Assembly: GCA_937907055.1 (NCBI GenBank)
Contig: CALCTW010000006.1
Coordinates: 1 to 43,097, forward strand
Direction: 5' to 3'
Length of the DNA stretch: 43,097 bases
Source: an uncultured Clostridia bacterium
Lineage (GTDB): Bacteria > Bacillota > Clostridia > Christensenellales > Aristaeellaceae
The notes below the pieces were generated by a model. The model was not told the origin of the DNA. It worked only from the letters and a program-made list of their open reading frames with translations, and ran no database searches. Position numbers and translations under genes: made by a program. Positions 32,163 through 41,317 of the stretch are shown one piece after another. The number at the start of each line of letters is the position of its first letter. The first letter of the stretch is position 1.

Positions 32163-32177
32163 TTTCTCATTTTCCCC

Positions 32178-32214
32178 GCGGCCTGCCGGTCCCCCCGCCG
32201 GCAAGCCGCTTTTT
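32178..32214 (+). terminator. Terminator of degV
   Basis: GCGGC-TGCCGG and CCGGCA-GCCGC form a GC-rich stem followed by five T, 15 bases behind the stop. Confidence 0.8.
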
Positions 32215-32304
32215 ATGTGTCTGACCGAATAAAAACGCCCCGGAAACTTGACGGAAAGGCCATTCCGGGAAGCGCGTGTGATATACAAACCCTCTGATCT
32301 ATGC

Positions 32305-32310
32305 TATAAT
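32305..32310 (+). promoter_or_regulatory. -10 box of the ABC-F gene
   Basis: TATAAT lies 28 bases before the start codon. The -35 region is weak (TACAAA at about 16 bases). Confidence 0.45.
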
Positions 32311-32338
32311 AGGCTGGAAAGAAAGAGGTGTATCCGCC

Positions 32339-34150
32339 ATGGCCTGTGCCTTCAGCCTGAAAGACCTGACATTGTTCTACAGCGAAAAAGAACTGCTCAC
32401 CCATGTGGATCTCACGATCTCCGACGGCGATAAGATCGGCATCGTGGGAAAGAACGGGGCAGGCAAATCCACTTTGCTTCGTTTGCTCGCCGGCGCGGAG
32501 CAGCAGGACAGGGGCGAACTGACCCGCCGCAGGGGCATGACAGTGGCCTACCTGCCGCAAACACCCCACTTGAATGACGAACACACCATTACCGAAGCCG
32601 CGCTCTCCTATCTGCCGGCGGATCCGCATGAGGATCCGGAATCGATCGCCTATGAGGCGCAGACGATCCTGACCCAGCTGGGCTTTAAGGACACCTCGCG
32701 CAAGGTGAAGGAGCTGTCCGGCGGGCAAAGGATGCGCGTGGCGCTGGCCGGTGTGCTGAGCCGTCAGAGCGATGTGCTGATGCTGGATGAGCCGACCAAC
32801 CATATCGATCTGGAAATGAGCGAATGGCTGGAGCAACGGCTGATCGACCGCAAGGGCACGCTGATCGTGGTCACCCATGACCGCTACCTGCTGGAGCGCG
32901 TTTTCACCCGCATCCTGCATGTGGGCGGCGGCCGCGTGGACAGCTATCAGACCCGTTACACCGGTTATCTGGAGGAACGCGCGAGGCGCGAGGAGATGGA
33001 AGCCGCCACGCTGCGCAAGGCAAAATCCCTGTACCGCAAGGAGCTGGCGTGGGTGCGCCAGGGCGCGCCTGCCCGTTCCACCAAGGCCAAGGGCCGCCTT
33101 CAGCGCTTTGATACCCTGTCCGATACCGTGAAGGAAGCGCCGCCCGAGGCTGAACTGACCATGAAGAGCGTGTCCAGCCGTCTGGGGCGCAAGATCATGA
33201 GCTGGGAAGGCCTTTCGGTGGCGATCGGCGGGCAGACCCTGCTGCAGGATTTCAGTTATACACTGCTCCGCGATGACCGCCTTGGCATCATCGGCGGAAA
33301 CGGCGCGGGCAAGACCACCCTGCTCCGCACCCTTGTGGGCGAATTACCGCCCGAAAGCGGCGTGATCGAGGTGGGCGAAACGGTCAAGATCGGCTACTTT
33401 GCCCAGCACTGCCCCAAGATGGATCCGGATACACGGATCATTGACGCGGTGCGGGACGCCGCGGTGCATGTGTACACCCCGGACGGGGATCTGAGCGCCT
33501 CGCAGATGGCGGAGACCTTCCTGTTTCCCCTGCAGATGCAGGGGCAGAAGGTGAACAGCCTGAGCGGCGGTGAGATGCGGCGGCTGCACCTGCTGCGCAT
33601 CCTGATGGCCGCGCCCAATGTGCTGATCCTGGACGAGCCGACCAACGACCTGGATCTGGACACCCTGAACGTGCTGGAGGATTATCTGGATTCGTTCAAG
33701 GGCGCGGTGATCGCCGTGAGCCACGACCGTTATTTTCTTGACCGTGTGACAAGGCATCTGTTCGCCATTGAAGACCGGAAGGCTGTGCCGTATATCGGCG
33801 GCTATGAGAGTTATCTGGACGCGCAGGATGAAAAGGTCGGGATCCTGCCGGCGGCAAAGCCCGCCGCGGAAAAACCCGCCGCGCCTGCCGAAAAGAAGCA
33901 GAATGATTACTCGCTGCGCTTTACCTTCAAGGAGCAGCGCGATTTTGACACGATCGACGACACGCTTCAGCAGCTGGAGGAGAAGATCGGCGCGCTGGAC
34001 AAGGAGATCGAAAAGAACAGCAGCAACTATGCCCGTGTGATGGAACTGATGGACGAGCAGAGCAAAGCCCGCGCGCAGCTGGACGAAGCCACGGAGCGCT
34101 GGCTGTATCTGCAGGACAAATGGGAAAAAATACAGGCCGCGAAGGGCTGA
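32339..34150 (+). CDS. ABC-F family ATPase (Uup-like)
   Basis: 603 residues with two ABC domains and no membrane segment. ABC1 has Walker A GKNGAGKST (37-45), signature LSGGQRMRVALA (127-138) and VLMLDEPTNHID. ABC2 has GGNGAGKTT (near 318-326), LSGGEMRR and LILDEPTNDLDLD. The ~90-residue linker after ABC1 is helical and basic (KAKSLYRKELAWVRQGAPAR). A C-terminal coiled coil (about 540-600), as in Uup, follows a Lys/Pro/Ala linker. ABC-F proteins act on ribosomes, some giving antibiotic resistance; this one is closer to the housekeeping type. The SGNH gene starts 14 bases later. Confidence 0.92.
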   Translation: MACAFSLKDLTLFYSEKELLTHVDLTISDGDKIGIVGKNGAGKSTLLRLLAGAEQQDRGELTRRRGMTVAYLPQTPHLNDEHTITEAALSYLPADPHEDPESIAYEAQTILTQLGFKDTSRKVKELSGGQRMRVALAGVLSRQSDVLMLDEPTNHIDLEMSEWLEQRLIDRKGTLIVVTHDRYLLERVFTRILHVGGGRVDSYQTRYTGYLEERARREEMEAATLRKAKSLYRKELAWVRQGAPARSTKAKGRLQRFDTLSDTVKEAPPEAELTMKSVSSRLGRKIMSWEGLSVAIGGQTLLQDFSYTLLRDDRLGIIGGNGAGKTTLLRTLVGELPPESGVIEVGETVKIGYFAQHCPKMDPDTRIIDAVRDAAVHVYTPDGDLSASQMAETFLFPLQMQGQKVNSLSGGEMRRLHLLRILMAAPNVLILDEPTNDLDLDTLNVLEDYLDSFKGAVIAVSHDRYFLDRVTRHLFAIEDRKAVPYIGGYESYLDAQDEKVGILPAAKPAAEKPAAPAEKKQNDYSLRFTFKEQRDFDTIDDTLQQLEEKIGALDKEIEKNSSNYARVMELMDEQSKARAQLDEATERWLYLQDKWEKIQAAKG

Positions 34151-34164
34151 TTCGGAGGACGACG

Positions 34165-34806
34165 ATGAAACACATTTTGTGCTACGGCGACAGTAATACC
34201 TGGGGCTATATTCCCGTGAGCGGCCTGCGCTATGACGAGCACACCCGCTGGACGGGCGTTCTTCAGGATCTGCTGGGAGAAGAATACCGCGTGCATGAGG
34301 ACGGGCTGAACAGCAGGACCAGCACCTATGACGAAACGACAAAGCCTTTTCTGAACGGGATCAAGACCCTGCCACCCGTACTTTCGGCGCAGAAACCGCT
34401 GGACGCGGTGGTGCTGTGCCTTGGCACCAATGACCTGAAGCACATGACCGCCGCCGAATCCTGCGAAGGGGTGCGGCAGATCATTCGCCTGATCCGCGCT
34501 TTTGACGACCTGTACCCCTCCTCCACCCCAGTCTTCCGGGATGAAAAGCGCATCCTGCTCCTCAGCCCCATCGCGCTGGGCCCTGCCGCCGGAAATGTGA
34601 ACCCGGATACGGACAACGCGGCGGTGATGGCGGAGGCCTTCCGTTTCCCGGAACTGCTGCGCCGGATCGCCGGGGAAGAGAACACCGCGTTCCTGGATCT
34701 GCAATCGACAGCGGAGCCTTCCGAGGAGGACGGCATGCACATGACGCCGGAAGGCCACAGGGCCATCGGACAAACCGTGGCCGATATGCTGATCAGGATG
34801 CTTTGA
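34165..34806 (+). CDS. SGNH/GDSL hydrolase
   Basis: 213 residues. Block I is CYGDSNTWGY with the nucleophile Ser10 and Asp9. HEDGLNSRTSTYDE carries block II, LCLGTNDLK block III with Asn, and DGMHMTPEGHRAIG block V with the catalytic Asp-x-x-His. There is no signal peptide, so it is a cytoplasmic esterase or lipase of unknown substrate, related to arylesterases. GGAGG precedes the ATG at 34165. It is co-transcribed with the ABC-F gene and probably with the TetM-like gene 49 bases downstream. Confidence 0.92.
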   Translation: MKHILCYGDSNTWGYIPVSGLRYDEHTRWTGVLQDLLGEEYRVHEDGLNSRTSTYDETTKPFLNGIKTLPPVLSAQKPLDAVVLCLGTNDLKHMTAAESCEGVRQIIRLIRAFDDLYPSSTPVFRDEKRILLLSPIALGPAAGNVNPDTDNAAVMAEAFRFPELLRRIAGEENTAFLDLQSTAEPSEEDGMHMTPEGHRAIGQTVADMLIRML

Positions 34807-34855
34807 TAATTTCCCCTCCATAGTCTGAAACTGAACACCGTATGGAAGGACGTAC

Positions 34856-36793
34856 ATGAGACCGGAAATCAGAAACATTGGCATCTTCGCGCACGTTGAC
34901 GCGGGAAAGACCACCCTTTCGGAACAGCTGCTGGTGCATACAGGACAGGTGCGCCGCGCGGGCAGCGTGGACAGCGGCACCGCCCACACCGATGCCCTGC
35001 CGGTGGAAAGAAGGCGCGGCATCTCGGTAAAGGCCACCGCCGTCTCCATGACCTGGAAGAACGTGACGATCAACCTGATCGACACCCCGGGACATATGGA
35101 TTTCTCCGCCGAGGTGGAGCGCAGCTTCTGGGCCCTTGACGCCGCGATCCTGATCGTGGACGCCAAGGAAGGCATTCAGCCGCAGACAGAACTGCTTTTC
35201 CGCGCCCTGAAGGAGCAGGGGCTGCCCTTCCTGTTCTTCCTGAACAAGACCGACCGGGAAGCCGCCGACGCTGACCGCGTGATAACGCAGATCCGCGCGC
35301 GGCTGACGAAGGACATCATTCCGCTGTGGGATGAGGAGCAGAAGACCGAAGCCATCTGCGCGCTGGATGACAGCCTGATGGAACGCTGGCTGGAGGGCGA
35401 AGCCCTTTCTGAAAATGAACTGAACACCGCCCTGATCCGCCTGACACAAAGCGGCCTCGCGCACCCGGCGCTCAAGGGAAGCGCGCTGCGGGATCAGGGG
35501 ATCGAAGCCCTGCTGGACGCGGTCATCACCTGTCTTCCCGGCCCGGATGAGGGCTCGGACGCCCTGTGCGGCATCGTTTTCTCCTCCGCGGAGGATAAAA
35601 CACTGGGACGCGGCGTGTGGGTGCGGCTGTTCAGCGGCTGTATGGAAAACCGCAATTCTGTTGAACTGCCCGGTGATCCGGACCCGGCGACGGGACTGCC
35701 GAACACGGTGCAGAAAAAGATCACCCAGATCCGCGATCCCGCGGGCAATGACACCGGCGCGCTGCATGCCGGGGAGACCGGCGTGATCTACGGCATCGGG
35801 GACGCGCGGATCGGCCATGTATTCGGCGATCCCGCCCTGCTGCCGCGCAAGGTGCAGCCCGGCTCCTTCCGCGCGCCGCTGATCACCGTGCTGGTGCGCA
35901 CACCGAACAGGGAGGATATGCCCGCCCTGCGGCAGGCCTGTATGACCCTTTCCAAGGAGGATCCCCTGCTGAACGCGCAGTATGTGCACCGCACGGAGGA
36001 GCTGCACCTGCAGGTGATGGGGCGCATCCAGCTGGAGATACTGGAAGAACTGCTGCGCACGCGCTTTGGGCTGACCGTCACCTTCAGCGAGCCCAAGGTG
36101 ATCTATAAAGAAACACTGAAAAACAAGACCACCGGCTTTGTGGCCTACACCATGCCCAAGCCCTGCTGGGCGATCATGGAATTTATGATGGAGCCCGGCC
36201 CCCGGGGCAGCGGTGTGACCTTTGAAAGCCTGGTGGAGGAACGGGACATCAAGCTGCGGTATCAGCATCAGGTGGAGCAGGCCCTGCCCCTCGCGCTCAA
36301 GCAGGGGCGTCTGGGCTGGCAGGTGACCGATATCCGGATCCGCCTCATCAGCGGCAACGATCATATCTGGCACACGCATCCGCTGGATTTTATCGTAGCC
36401 ACGCCGATGGGGATCCACGACGGACTGCAGCGCGGCGGAACCGTGCTGCTGGAGCCCATTCTGGATGCCCGTTTCATGGTGCCCAATGAGTGCATCGGCC
36501 GCGTGATGAGCGATGTGAACCAGATGCGCGGCGAGGTGAAGAGCACGGAAAGCGCGGGGGATTATTCCCTCGTGATCGCCGACCTGCCGGTGAGCACCTC
36601 CATGGATTACTCCACAACGCTCACCGCCTTTACCGGCGGACGCGGCTCCATGACCACCCGGCTGTCCTGCTACCGCGAATGCCCGCCCGGCATCGGCGAA
36701 ACAACACCGCTTCGCGGAACAGACCCCCTCGACACCGCGAAATATATCCTGGCCGCCCGCAACGCGCTGGACGGCGGCATCTTCGATTTCTGA
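34856..36793 (+). CDS. TetM-family translational GTPase (ribosomal-protection-like)
   Basis: 645 residues, the length of Tet(M)/Tet(O) proteins and of the related EF-G. G1 is AHVDAGKTT (12-20), switch I ERRRGIS (51-57), G3 DTPGH (76-80) and G4 NKTD (130-133). The C-terminal EF-G-like domains continue to the end. Ribosomal protection proteins displace tetracycline from the 30S subunit, but many Clostridia carry chromosomal relatives without shown resistance. The window gives no mobile context at this gene and its base composition equals that of its neighbours. I therefore do not call it a resistance gene. It may be co-transcribed with the ABC-F gene, itself a ribosome factor. Confidence 0.85.
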   Translation: MRPEIRNIGIFAHVDAGKTTLSEQLLVHTGQVRRAGSVDSGTAHTDALPVERRRGISVKATAVSMTWKNVTINLIDTPGHMDFSAEVERSFWALDAAILIVDAKEGIQPQTELLFRALKEQGLPFLFFLNKTDREAADADRVITQIRARLTKDIIPLWDEEQKTEAICALDDSLMERWLEGEALSENELNTALIRLTQSGLAHPALKGSALRDQGIEALLDAVITCLPGPDEGSDALCGIVFSSAEDKTLGRGVWVRLFSGCMENRNSVELPGDPDPATGLPNTVQKKITQIRDPAGNDTGALHAGETGVIYGIGDARIGHVFGDPALLPRKVQPGSFRAPLITVLVRTPNREDMPALRQACMTLSKEDPLLNAQYVHRTEELHLQVMGRIQLEILEELLRTRFGLTVTFSEPKVIYKETLKNKTTGFVAYTMPKPCWAIMEFMMEPGPRGSGVTFESLVEERDIKLRYQHQVEQALPLALKQGRLGWQVTDIRIRLISGNDHIWHTHPLDFIVATPMGIHDGLQRGGTVLLEPILDARFMVPNECIGRVMSDVNQMRGEVKSTESAGDYSLVIADLPVSTSMDYSTTLTAFTGGRGSMTTRLSCYRECPPGIGETTPLRGTDPLDTAKYILAARNALDGGIFDF

Positions 36794-36800
36794 CACCCGC

Positions 36801-36820
36801 GGAGGGAAAAACTTCCCTCC
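36801..36820 (+). other. Intergenic hairpin between TetM-like and membrane protein genes
   Basis: GGAGGGAA-AAAC-TTCCCTCC is a perfect 8-base stem directly ahead of the next gene's ribosome binding site. It lacks a T run. It may serve as an mRNA processing or translation-control element. Confidence 0.5.
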
Positions 36821-36836
36821 GGAAAGGAAAAGCACT

Positions 36837-37355
36837 ATGTTTGTGATCAAGACCGACCTGAAAAAACAGACCGTACGCGAGGTGGCCTCTGTGGCATTGC
36901 AGCGCAGCGGACTGCTGATGGTGTTCTGCTTTCTGCTGGGCAGTCTGGTGCTGTGCCTGTTTTACTGGTTTGGCAATATGCTGCTGCAAAGCGCGCTGAT
37001 GAGCATCGTATCCCTTGCCGGAATGATCCTGGTGATGTACATGCTCAACCGCTCCACCTTCATCCGGTTGTTTGAAAAGCAGCTGCAGGAAAAGGGCAAC
37101 GGCGAGGTATGCACGGTGGAGACTCAGATCAGCGGCGCCAATGTGACCCAGACCACGCTGACCACAGGCAACACCATGAACACCTCCCTGAATGAACTGA
37201 TGCAGGCCACCGAGACCGCCCACTACTATGTGCTGCTGTTTCAGAACCGTGTGATCGTGGTGCTGGATAAGAGCAATGTGAACGGCGGCAGCGCGGAGGA
37301 GCTGAAAAAGCATATCGAGCAGTACTGCCCCGGCCACAGGAAACAGGAGAAATGA
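36837..37355 (+). CDS. Membrane protein with YcxB-like cytoplasmic domain
   Basis: 172 residues. Two adjacent membrane helices (about 26-46 and 51-70) follow a short N-terminal segment. A soluble C-terminal domain (TVETQISGANVTQTTLTTGN, then ELMQATETAHYYVLLFQNRV and ELKKHIEQYCPG) resembles the YcxB-like family of small membrane proteins. Its function is unknown. AAAGGA lies just before the ATG. It sits between the TetM-like and queH genes in a rightward run. Confidence 0.75.
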   Translation: MFVIKTDLKKQTVREVASVALQRSGLLMVFCFLLGSLVLCLFYWFGNMLLQSALMSIVSLAGMILVMYMLNRSTFIRLFEKQLQEKGNGEVCTVETQISGANVTQTTLTTGNTMNTSLNELMQATETAHYYVLLFQNRVIVVLDKSNVNGGSAEELKKHIEQYCPGHRKQEK

Positions 37356-37402
37356 TCTTTCCGCGCCGCCGTCCATTCTGATTTTCCGAGGATGTGCCTT
37401 TT

Positions 37403-38044
37403 ATGAAAAAAGATGCCCTCACAGAGACCCTTTCCCGGCTGGAAGGCCGCCCGCGCCTGCTGATGCACGTGTGCTGCGCGCCCTGCTCCAGCGCCGTGCT
37501 GGAAAGGCTGAGCGCCTATTTTGATATCACGCTCCGCTACTACAACCCCAATATTTCCCCCAAAGAGGAATATGACTTCCGCGCGGAGGAGCTGCAGCGG
37601 CTTTTAAGAGAAATGCCGTCCGCCGCGGGCGTGCGCGCCGATATTCCCGAATGGGACGAGACGCCCTTTCTGCAGATGGCGGAGGGGCTGGAAGACCTGG
37701 AGGAAGGTGGCGCGCGGTGCTTTCAATGCTATGAGCTGCGGCTGCGCGACGCGGCGATCCGGGCCAGAGAGGGCGGCTATGATTATTTTTGCACCACGCT
37801 CTCGATCAGCCCCTACAAGAACGCCGAAAAGCTGAACGCGATCGGCGAGAAACTGGCCGCGGAATACGGGGTTTCCTATCTTACGAGCGATTTTAAAAAG
37901 AACAACGGCTATCTGCGCTCCATTCAGATGAGCCGCGAGTACGCGCTTTACCGGCAGCCCTACTGCGGCTGCAAGTTTTCACGCGCGCAGTACTTAAAGC
38001 GCAAGGCCGAACGCGAAGAAAAAGAAAAACAGACAGAAGCATAA
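37403..38044 (+). CDS. queH: Epoxyqueuosine reductase QueH
   Basis: 213 residues. The adjacent cysteine pair of the QueH (DUF208) family is in MHVCCAPCSS (21-30), and further cysteines follow in RCFQCYELR and YCGCKFSRAQYLKRK. FCTTLSISPYKN is strongly conserved in the family. QueH reduces epoxyqueuosine to queuosine in tRNA wobble modification, using an iron-sulfur cluster, and replaces QueG in many Bacillota. I take the ATG at 37403. The C-terminal tail is rich in Lys and Glu. It is co-directional with the membrane gene upstream. Confidence 0.95.
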   Translation: MKKDALTETLSRLEGRPRLLMHVCCAPCSSAVLERLSAYFDITLRYYNPNISPKEEYDFRAEELQRLLREMPSAAGVRADIPEWDETPFLQMAEGLEDLEEGGARCFQCYELRLRDAAIRAREGGYDYFCTTLSISPYKNAEKLNAIGEKLAAEYGVSYLTSDFKKNNGYLRSIQMSREYALYRQPYCGCKFSRAQYLKRKAEREEKEKQTEA

Positions 38045-38087
38045 ATTCTGACACGAATCACAATTGATCAGACAGGGAGGAACAAAC

Positions 38088-40232
38088 ATGGATCTTGAAA
38101 AACTGCTTGCCTCTATGACGCTCCGGCAGAAGGCCGCCCAGCTGACCCAGTTCGGCGCGCAGCTGCTGGATGACCCCGAGCATCCCGATATCACCGGTGC
38201 CGCCGGTTATCTGGATGTGACACAGGAGGATCTGCTGACCTGCGGCTCGGTCTTCAATGTATCCGGCCCCAAGGCCCGTCTGGCGCTGCAGAAGGCGCAT
38301 CAGGCGGCGGACCCCAATCACATTCCCATGGTGTTCATGCAGGATGTCATCCACGGCATGCGCACCATTTATCCCATTCCGCTGGCCATGGCGGCTTCCT
38401 TTGACCCCGCGCTGGTGGAGGAGATGGCCGAGATGGCCGGTACCGAAGCCTCTGCTTCCGGCATTGAAGTGGTCTTCTCCCCCATGGTGGACATGAGCCG
38501 GGACGCCCGCTGGGGCCGCGTGATGGAAGGCGCGGGCGAGGATGTGCACCTGAACTGCGTGATGGCCGCCGCGCAGGTAAAAGGCTATGCCAAGGGCGGT
38601 GTGCACGCCTGTGTGAAGCACTACGCCTGCTACGGCGCGGGTGAAGCCGGACGCGACTACAACACCGTGGACATGAGCGAGACACGCCTGCGGGAGCATT
38701 ATCTGCCGGCCTACAAGGCCGCGATCGACGCCGGCGCGGACTGTGTGATGCCCTCCTTCAATTCCATGAACGGCGTTCCCTCCGTGGCCAACAAGCTGCT
38801 GATGAACCGCATTCTGCGCGGCGAATGGGGATTTGACGGCATGGTGGTGAGCGATTACGCCGCTGTGAACGAGCTGATCTCCCATGGTGTGGCCGAGAAC
38901 GAGGCGGATGCCGCGCAGCTGGCGCTGGAAGGCACCTGCGACCTTGAAATGATGTCCCCCAACTACCTGCATGCCCTTCAGCAGCTGCTGGATGAAGGCC
39001 GTGTGACCATGGCGCAGATCAATGCCCGTGTGATGCAGGTGCTGCGCTATAAGGAGAAGCTGGGGCTGTTTGATCATCCCGAAGGGCGTACTGACGCCGA
39101 ACGCTTTGAAAAGGTGTGCCTGAGCGAAGCGCACCGCGAAAAGGCCCGCCGCGCGGCGGAGCAGACCGCCGTGCTGCTGAAGAACAACGGCCTGCTGCCC
39201 CTGAGCGACAAAGCGAAAAAGGTGGCTGTGATCGGCCCCTATGCCGATGACGGCATGAGCATGGGCTTCTGGGCGCTGAACGGCAAGCAGAGCGAGACCG
39301 TGACCATGCTGCAGGGTATCCGCGCCAGAATGAGCGATGCGGAGGTACGCGCCTGCATGGGCTGCGCGGGCACCATCGGCGAAACTGATCTTTCCGGCAT
39401 TCCCGAGGCCGCCGCGCTGGCCGCGTGGGCGGATCATGTGATCCTGGTCATCGGCGAAAGCGGCAACCATACCGGCGAAGGCAACAGCAAGGCCGACCTT
39501 TCCCTCTCCCCCGCCCAGCTGGCGCTGTTCCGCGCGGTGAAGGAAAGCAACCCGAACACCGCTGTGCTGCTGATGTGCGGCCGCCCGATGGCGATCCCGG
39601 AGCTGGATGAAGAGGCCGCGGCCATCCTGTGCATGTGGCAGCCCGGCACGGAGGGCGGAAACGCCGCCGCGAGACTGCTCTACGGTGATGTGAATCCCTG
39701 CGGTCATCTGCCCATGACCTTCCCGCGCCATACGGGTCAGGAGCCCATCTCCTATGATATGTACAATACCGGACGCATGCCGGCGGATCCCTTCCACAGC
39801 CAGGATCAACCCTATTGCAGCCGCTATCTGGATCAGCCGCTCATGCCGCTGTATCCCTTCGGCTACGGCCTGAGCTACACCGCCTTTGAACTGAAAAACG
39901 CGCGCCTGAGCGCCGACAGCATGACCGGGGACGGCACCATCACCGTGACCGCTACGCTGAAGAACACCGGCTCCCGCGCGGGCGCGGCGGCTGTGCAGCT
40001 TTACCTGCATGACTGCGCTGGCTCCCGTGTGCGCCCCGTCCGCCAGCTGAAGGATCTGCAGAAGCTGACCCTTGAAGCCGGAGAAGAAAAAGAGGTATGC
40101 TTCACCATCACCGAGGAAATGCTGCGCTTTGAGACCCTGGATCAGGGCTTTGCCAGCGAAAAGGGCCGTTTTGAAGCGATCGTGGCCCTTGACGCCTGGA
40201 GCGGCGCGCCGCTCTCCTTCACGCTGCGATAA
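38088..40232 (+). CDS. Glycoside hydrolase family 3 beta-glucosidase
   Basis: 714 residues. GH3 N-terminal TIM barrel: PMVFMQDVIHGMRTIYPIPL, RWGRVMEGAGED (141-152), KHYACYG (177-183), and the catalytic nucleophile Asp256 in MVVSDYAAV. The C-terminal alpha/beta sandwich begins near AVLLKNNGLLPL and contains VIGESGNHTGEG. A fibronectin-III-like domain (KNTGSRAGAAAVQLYLHD) closes the protein. There is no signal peptide, so it hydrolyses imported oligosaccharides in the cytoplasm. GGGAGG precedes the ATG. The family is common in plant-fibre-degrading gut Clostridia; the exact sugar specificity is not evident. Confidence 0.95.
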   Translation: MDLEKLLASMTLRQKAAQLTQFGAQLLDDPEHPDITGAAGYLDVTQEDLLTCGSVFNVSGPKARLALQKAHQAADPNHIPMVFMQDVIHGMRTIYPIPLAMAASFDPALVEEMAEMAGTEASASGIEVVFSPMVDMSRDARWGRVMEGAGEDVHLNCVMAAAQVKGYAKGGVHACVKHYACYGAGEAGRDYNTVDMSETRLREHYLPAYKAAIDAGADCVMPSFNSMNGVPSVANKLLMNRILRGEWGFDGMVVSDYAAVNELISHGVAENEADAAQLALEGTCDLEMMSPNYLHALQQLLDEGRVTMAQINARVMQVLRYKEKLGLFDHPEGRTDAERFEKVCLSEAHREKARRAAEQTAVLLKNNGLLPLSDKAKKVAVIGPYADDGMSMGFWALNGKQSETVTMLQGIRARMSDAEVRACMGCAGTIGETDLSGIPEAAALAAWADHVILVIGESGNHTGEGNSKADLSLSPAQLALFRAVKESNPNTAVLLMCGRPMAIPELDEEAAAILCMWQPGTEGGNAAARLLYGDVNPCGHLPMTFPRHTGQEPISYDMYNTGRMPADPFHSQDQPYCSRYLDQPLMPLYPFGYGLSYTAFELKNARLSADSMTGDGTITVTATLKNTGSRAGAAAVQLYLHDCAGSRVRPVRQLKDLQKLTLEAGEEKEVCFTITEEMLRFETLDQGFASEKGRFEAIVALDAWSGAPLSFTLR

Positions 40233-40260
40233 AGTATCAACCGTCAAAAGCACATAAGAA

Positions 40261-40295
40261 AAGAACCTGTGAGGTGTTGAGCCTCACAGGTTCTT
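40261..40295. terminator. Bidirectional terminator
   Basis: AAGAACCTGTGAGG and CCTCACAGGTTCTT form a perfect 14-base stem between the convergent GH3 and lipoprotein genes. Confidence 0.85.
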
Positions 40296-40311
40296 GCTTA
40301 TCCGGGAAAAA

Positions 40312-41097
40312 TCAGATGGTCTTGATCGTCTCGCGGATCTTCTTATAGACGTTGTTGTAGCTTTCGTTGTACCAGCCGGGCGCGGACAGGTGCACAGTGA
40401 TCACACGATTGCTGTCCAGCAGGGCCATATGCACACGGCCGCGGATGATGACATTGTCATAACGAACGCCGCGGTAGGTGGTATAGCAGCCATCCTTGCC
40501 GACCAGCGTGCGATTCTCAATGCTCTCGTTCTTCCATTCGATGAAGTTGGTCGCGTGCAGCGCCGCCACATTCGCGTTCAGCTCATTCTTCATATCGGCC
40601 ATCTTGTAGGAGGCATCCTTGGTGACCATGGTGATGGTCACATAGCCCTGATAACCGTCACGCGTGACAGGATCCGTCAGCGTGATCACGCCGGGCACGG
40701 AGGCATCCAGGATCCAATCCGCCGGCGCTTCAAAGGTGAAGTTGAGCGGCATATTGGAGGTGGTGTAGCTGGCATAGGTGAACACCAGACTGGGACGCGG
40801 AGTGGGTGTGGGCATATCCACAGGATCCAGCGCGAGCGGGGTGGCGCCCACCTGGGCCACCATGCTGGCCTGGCTGTATTCCACACCGGTGTAGAAATCG
40901 CTTCCCTGTTCCTTGGAGGCGGTATTGGTATTCTCGGTGATCACGACCGGCTCCGGTGTGATGACCGGCGCTTCGGTCATATCCAGCGTCTTCTGCTGGA
41001 ATTCATCGATGGTGGGGATCACTTCTTTTTGCGCGCAGGCGCTCAGCAGGATCACTGCCAGAAGCAGCAGCAATGCCAGAAAACACTTCTTTTTCAT
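40312..41097 (-). CDS. Surface lipoprotein, PsbP-like
   Basis: 261 residues. Residues 1-20 form a lipoprotein signal ending in the lipobox LLSAC with Cys21. A disordered Thr/Pro/Glu-rich spacer (about 25-110, including PVDMPTPTPRPS) precedes a C-terminal globular domain (about 115-261: FTFEAPADWILDASVPGVIT, then GYQGYVTITMV and VHMALLDSNRVITVHLSAPG), similar to PsbP-type or DUF-type folds in clostridial surface proteins. No enzyme motif is seen. It has its own consensus-like promoter. Confidence 0.8.
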   Translation of the reverse strand: MKKKCFLALLLLLAVILLSACAQKEVIPTIDEFQQKTLDMTEAPVITPEPVVITENTNTASKEQGSDFYTGVEYSQASMVAQVGATPLALDPVDMPTPTPRPSLVFTYASYTTSNMPLNFTFEAPADWILDASVPGVITLTDPVTRDGYQGYVTITMVTKDASYKMADMKNELNANVAALHATNFIEWKNESIENRTLVGKDGCYTTYRGVRYDNVIIRGRVHMALLDSNRVITVHLSAPGWYNESYNNVYKKIRETIKTI

Positions 41098-41144
41098 GAG
41101 GGTTTACCTCCCTGATCTTACGAAAAGTATACGGGTGTAATGGT

Positions 41145-41173
41145 ATTGTAACAATTTTAAAACATTTCGTCAA
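41145..41173 (-). promoter_or_regulatory. Promoter of the lipoprotein gene
   Basis: Leftward TTGACG (41168-41173), 17-base spacer, TACAAT (41145-41150). Confidence 0.75.
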
Positions 41174-41220
41174 TATCTAAATTGTAAATTACAGCCCGGT
41201 TGTTGATCCGTCCCGCGAAA

Positions 41221-41243
41221 AAACAGCGGTAGCAGCGCTGTTT
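41221..41243 (-). terminator. Second terminator behind yhaM
   Basis: AAACAGCG and CGCTGTTT around a 7-base loop, followed leftward by TTTCG. It lies beyond the main yhaM terminator. Confidence 0.5.
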
Positions 41244-41273
41244 CCTGTTTTCAATTCCCCTTTACAGACTGAA

Positions 41274-41307
41274 AAACCGGCAGCGACCTCATCAGTACTG
41301 CCGGTTT
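41274..41307 (-). terminator. Terminator of yhaM
   Basis: AAACCGGCAG and CTGCCGGTTT form a perfect 10-base stem, with two further T on the leftward side, 10 bases behind the stop codon. Confidence 0.75.
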
Positions 41308-41317
41308 CAGTTATCAG

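Noticed and set aside
34856..36793. Acquired tetracycline resistance gene
   Set aside because: Composition matches the neighbours, no mobile element is adjacent, and family membership alone does not show resistance.
34793..36850. A 685-codon open frame on the minus strand
   Set aside because: It is antisense to the TetM-like GTPase, whose G motifs are intact.
38058..40253. A 731-codon open frame on the minus strand
   Set aside because: It mirrors the GH3 gene and lacks a ribosome binding site and any family motif.
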